NCBI RefSeq assembly: GCF_030719215.1
Contig: NZ_CP120983.1
Span: 7,874,001-7,938,000, forward strand
From: Streptomyces sp. Alt3
GTDB taxonomy: Bacteria > Actinomycetota > Actinomycetes > Streptomycetales > Streptomycetaceae
Reading direction: 5' to 3'
Length of the DNA stretch: 64,000 bases
The position numbers were made by a program, and so were the translations under genes. Position 1 is the first letter of the stretch; every line of letters begins with the position of its first letter. This document shows, in pieces, positions 61,148 through 64,000 of this stretch. The notes below the pieces were generated by a model. It made no database searches and was not told the DNA's origin. It worked only from the letters and a program-made list of their open reading frames with translations.

Positions 61148-62266
61148 ATGGCAAACGTCTCGGAACGCATATCCCAGTCGGCCTTCGACGGATCGAGGCT
61201 CCGGGTCATATTGATGATGGACCTGTACGACGGTGCCCAGAACGAGTTCCTCGAAGCGTACGAGCACATGCGCAACCAGGTCGCCTCGATCCCCGGGCAC
61301 ATCAGCGACCAGCTGTGCCAGTCCATCGAGAACCCCTCGCAGTGGCTCATCACCAGCGAGTGGGAGAGCGCGCCTCCCTTCCTCGCCTGGGTGAACAGCG
61401 AGGAGCACGTGGCGACGGTCCAGCCGCTGCACAACTGCGTCCGTGACACCCGCTCTCTTCGCTTCAGCGTCCTCCGGGAGACCGGCGTGGCCTTCGAGAA
61501 CACCTCGGAGAAGTCCAAGGGCGGCCTGCAGGCCGCTCCGCGACTCGGCGACGGCGTCGTTCGGCACGCCCTCACCTTCACGGTGAAGCCGGGCACGGAG
61601 GAGATGGTCGCGAAGCTTCTCTCCGACTACGACTCCCCGCAGGCCCGCGTCGACGAGAACACCCGGTTGCGCCGCACCTCGCTCTTCATGCACGGAAACC
61701 GTGTCGTGCGCGCGGTCGAGGTCGAAGGGGACCTCATGGCGGCACTCCGTCACGTCTCCCGTCAGCCCGAGGTCAGGGCCGTCGAGGAGGCCATCAACCC
61801 GTACCTGGAGCAGGACCGCGACCTCAGCGATCCCGACTCCGCCCGGATGTTCTTCACCCGGGCCGCGCTCCCGACCGTCCACCACGTGAAGGCAGGGCGT
61901 CACGCGCCCGAGGACGTCCAGCGGCACTCGCTGTTCTACCAGGCCAAGGAAGGCTGCGGCATGGCACTGGCCAGGCTGCTCGCCGGTCAGGACGAGGAGG
62001 CGGCGAACGACGCCTCGAGCCCCATCGAGAGCAGCACGATCTTCCAGCGCGACGACGTCGTGGTGCGGCTCCTCGAAGTGAAAGGCCCGCTCGGCGCACA
62101 GCCCACGCAGGCCCTCGGCATCGGCGGCCCCCGTAAGGCGGCCATGCTGGGCCGGCTGCTCGACGGCGGTGCGAACGGCATGCCGACGACCGACCAGGAG
62201 GCCGCGCGCTTCCTCGCGCAGGCCGAGATGAACCTGATCACCGACCGTCGGGCCACCGAGTCCTGA
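61148..62266 (+). CDS. whiE-ORFI: SchA/CurD-like protein of the spore-pigment cluster (WhiE ORFI-like)
   Basis: A 372-residue cytoplasmic protein from ATG 61148 behind AAGGAG. It contains an N-terminal ABM-like ferredoxin fold (SRLRVILMMDLYDGAQNEFLEAYEH, EWESAPPFLAWVNSEEHVA) and SchA/CurD domains after residue 135 (HALTFTVKPGTEEMVAKLLSDYD, RRTSLFMHGNRVVRAVEVEGD, QRHSLFYQAKEGCGMALARLLAGQDEEA). Homologues open the whiE, sch and cur pigment operons. Exact chemistry is unproven; a role in cyclisation or tailoring of the polyketide is likely. Confidence 0.88.
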   Translation: MANVSERISQSAFDGSRLRVILMMDLYDGAQNEFLEAYEHMRNQVASIPGHISDQLCQSIENPSQWLITSEWESAPPFLAWVNSEEHVATVQPLHNCVRDTRSLRFSVLRETGVAFENTSEKSKGGLQAAPRLGDGVVRHALTFTVKPGTEEMVAKLLSDYDSPQARVDENTRLRRTSLFMHGNRVVRAVEVEGDLMAALRHVSRQPEVRAVEEAINPYLEQDRDLSDPDSARMFFTRAALPTVHHVKAGRHAPEDVQRHSLFYQAKEGCGMALARLLAGQDEEAANDASSPIESSTIFQRDDVVVRLLEVKGPLGAQPTQALGIGGPRKAAMLGRLLDGGANGMPTTDQEAARFLAQAEMNLITDRRATES

Positions 62267-62335
62267 TGCGTCACCGGCGGCGGGGCCACCCCCTGCCGCC
62301 GTCACACCGCACAACGTGCCTGGAGGAGAACAGCC

Positions 62336-62779
62336 ATGACCACCCACCGGCCTCGCATCGTGGACCTCAGCGAGACTCAGCCCAACCGCAGGCGCGGAGG
62401 CGACCTGCGCGCCATGCTCACCCCCACGGCGGTGGGCGCCACCAGCGGTTTCATGGGGCTGGCCATCGTCGACCCCGGTGACCGCATCGGTGAGCACTAC
62501 CACCCGTACTCCGAGGAGTTCGTGTACGTCGTGGACGGACTCCTCGAAGTGGACCTGGACGGGGAGACTCTCGCCATGCGGCGTGACCAGGGCCTGCTGA
62601 TCCCGCCGCACGTCCGCCACCGCTTCCGCAACGTGGGTGACACGGAGGCGCGCATGGTCTTCCACCTCGGCCCGCTCGCCCCGCGCCCAGAACTCGGCCA
62701 CGTGGACACCGAGGTCACGGAGACCGCGGACCCCAGTGACGGCTACGCGCCGCCAGAACGAACGGGGGCGGCCTCGTGA
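62336..62779 (+). CDS. whiE-ORFII: cupin protein of the spore-pigment cluster (WhiE ORFII / CurC-like)
   Basis: A 147-residue single-domain cupin from ATG 62336 behind GGAGGAG. The metal-binding cupin motif 1 is GEHYHPYSEEFVYVVDGLLEV and motif 2 PPHVRHRFRNVGDTEARMVF, with all His and Glu ligands present. CurC and SchB proteins of this kind occur in pigment clusters between the SchA-like gene and the ketosynthase. They may assist polyketide cyclisation or oxidation. Its stop overlaps the ketosynthase start by four bases (GTGA). Confidence 0.88.
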   Translation: MTTHRPRIVDLSETQPNRRRGGDLRAMLTPTAVGATSGFMGLAIVDPGDRIGEHYHPYSEEFVYVVDGLLEVDLDGETLAMRRDQGLLIPPHVRHRFRNVGDTEARMVFHLGPLAPRPELGHVDTEVTETADPSDGYAPPERTGAAS

Positions 62780-64000
62780 CCCGGCGCCGTGTGGCCGTGA
62801 CGGGGGTCGGCGTCGTCGCCCCCGGTGGCATCGGAGTCCCCGCGTTCTGGGACCTGCTCGCCAACGGCCGTACCGCCACACGCGGCATCACACTCTTCGA
62901 CCCGGCCCAGTTCCGTTCGCGCATCGCCGCGGAGTGCGACTTCGATCCCGTCGCCCACGGCCTGGACTCCGACCTGATCGCCCGCTCGGACCGCTACATC
63001 CAGTTCGCCCTCGTGGCGGCCAGGGAGGCGCTGGGCGACGCCGGCCTCGATCTCGAGAAGGAGGACCCCTGGCGCATCGGGGTCTCCCTCGGGACCGCGG
63101 TCGGCGGCACCACCCGCCTGGAGCACGACTACGTCGCCGTCAGCGGGAGCGGTGCGCGCTGGGACGTCGACCACCGGCCGGCGGGCGCCCACCTGGAGCG
63201 GGCGTTCGCTCCCAGTACCCTCGCCTCAGCGGTCGCGGAGGAGGTCGGAGCGCACGGCCCCGTGCAGACGGTCTCGACCGGCTGCACCTCCGGCCTCGAC
63301 GCGATCGGCTACGCCTTCCACTCCGTCGAGGAGGGCCGGGTGGACGTCTGTGTCGCCGGGGCTTCCGACACGCCGATCACCCCGATCACGGTGGCCTGCT
63401 TCGACGCGATCAAGGCGACCTCGGCGAACAACGACGACCCGGAGCACGCCTCCAGGCCGTTCGACGCCCGCCGGGACGGCTTCGTCATGGGTGAGGGCGG
63501 CGCCGTCCTCATCCTCGAGGAGCTGGAGCACGCCCGCGCACGCGGGGCGACCGTCTACTGCGAGATATCGGGCTACGCCACCTTCGGCAACGCCTACCAC
63601 ATGACCGGGCTGACCAGCGAAGGACTGGAGATGGCCGAGGCCATCAACACCGCCCTCGCACACGCCCGGATCGACGGATCGCAGGTCGACTACGTCAACG
63701 CGCACGGCTCGGGCACCAAGCAGAACGACCGGCACGAGACGGCGGCGGTGAAGCGGGCCCTGGGCGCACACGCCTACAAGGTGCCGATGAGCTCGATCAA
63801 GTCGATGGTCGGCCACTCGCTGGGCGCCATCGGAGCGATCGAGATCGCCGCCTGCGTCCTGGCCCTCGAGCACCAGACGGTGCCCCCGACGGCCAACTAC
63901 GAGACCGCCGACCCCGAGTGCGATCTCGACTACGTACCGCGCACCGCACGGCCCCTCAAGCTGCGCAGCGTGCTCTCGGTCGGCAGCGGCTTCGGCGGGT
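62776..64000 (+). CDS. whiE-ORFIII: type II ketosynthase alpha subunit of the spore-pigment PKS (WhiE ORFIII-like), 3' end outside window
   Basis: First 408 codons of a ketosynthase, typically about 420-425 residues, so only the end is missing. GTG 62776 is coupled to the cupin. Catalytic Cys170 lies in VQTVSTGCTSGLDAIG, which marks it as KS alpha rather than the chain-length factor; the His motifs VNAHGSGTKQNDRHE and SSIKSMVGHSLGAIGAIE are intact. It condenses malonyl units on the acyl carrier protein to build the poly-beta-keto chain. The chain-length factor, ACP and cyclases should follow immediately beyond the window. Confidence 0.95.
   Translation, partial: MTRRRVAVTGVGVVAPGGIGVPAFWDLLANGRTATRGITLFDPAQFRSRIAAECDFDPVAHGLDSDLIARSDRYIQFALVAAREALGDAGLDLEKEDPWRIGVSLGTAVGGTTRLEHDYVAVSGSGARWDVDHRPAGAHLERAFAPSTLASAVAEEVGAHGPVQTVSTGCTSGLDAIGYAFHSVEEGRVDVCVAGASDTPITPITVACFDAIKATSANNDDPEHASRPFDARRDGFVMGEGGAVLILEELEHARARGATVYCEISGYATFGNAYHMTGLTSEGLEMAEAINTALAHARIDGSQVDYVNAHGSGTKQNDRHETAAVKRALGAHAYKVPMSSIKSMVGHSLGAIGAIEIAACVLALEHQTVPPTANYETADPECDLDYVPRTARPLKLRSVLSVGSGFGG

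Overview
The window is high-GC actinobacterial DNA, almost certainly from Streptomyces. The evidence is a near-universal G/C third codon position, many GTG starts, a carbohydrate ABC transporter with no ATPase of its own (streptomycetes share MsiK), Tat-exported polysaccharide-degrading enzymes, and at the right edge the start of a whiE-type spore-pigment polyketide cluster. No rRNA, tRNA, CRISPR array, insertion sequence or phage gene was seen.

Layout. (1) 1-11 kb: a truncated class II UvrA-like ATPase at the left edge, then mostly single genes: a DUF6325/SHOCT protein, a tyrosine phosphatase, two coupled paralogous unknowns, a GNAT acetyltransferase, two VOC proteins, a cation diffusion facilitator, two small membrane proteins (DUF6328- and DUF6479-like) and an F420-type oxidoreductase. 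Between them lies the remnant of a DUF1992 gene. (2) 11-20 kb: an operon for a molybdenum hydroxylase of the PaoABC type, an anti-sigma-type ATPase, then succinate-semialdehyde-type dehydrogenase with phosphoketolase. (3) 20-31.5 kb: a secreted protein, a release-factor-fold protein, a DUF1269 protein, a glutaminase-STAS fusion, secreted endonuclease I, RlmG, a Ser/Thr kinase carrying eight 42-residue TPR units, a DinB protein and a phytoene-desaturase-like oxidoreductase.

(4) 31.5-47 kb: the most striking region. Eleven tightly packed minus-strand genes encode a solute-binding protein, two permeases, an SDR, two heparinase II/III-type lyases, a DUF624 protein, a beta-helix protein, an SGNH hydrolase, a PL8 lyase and a CE7-type acetyl esterase. 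A divergent LacI regulator faces them across a region with a good promoter and palindromes. I read this as a polysaccharide utilisation locus for an acetylated, uronate-containing polymer: secreted PL8 and beta-helix enzymes cut it, esterases de-acetylate it, the transporter imports oligomers, heparinase-like enzymes finish depolymerisation and the SDR handles the released keto-sugar. The substrate is not identifiable from sequence.

(5) 47-59 kb: a GH10-CBM2 xylanase and a serine hydrolase, both preceded by CGAAA/TTTCG palindromes; a SIMPL protein, an acyl-CoA ligase, a sortase F with a likely surface partner, phenylacetate-CoA ligase with a palindromic operator, a DUF1348 pseudogene and a protein made of two fused alpha/beta hydrolases. 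(6) 59-64 kb: the whiE-like spore-pigment genes (divergent FAD hydroxylase, SchA/CurD-like protein, cupin, ketosynthase alpha), cut by the window end.

Convergent gene pairs are repeatedly separated by long perfect hairpins that should act as bidirectional terminators.
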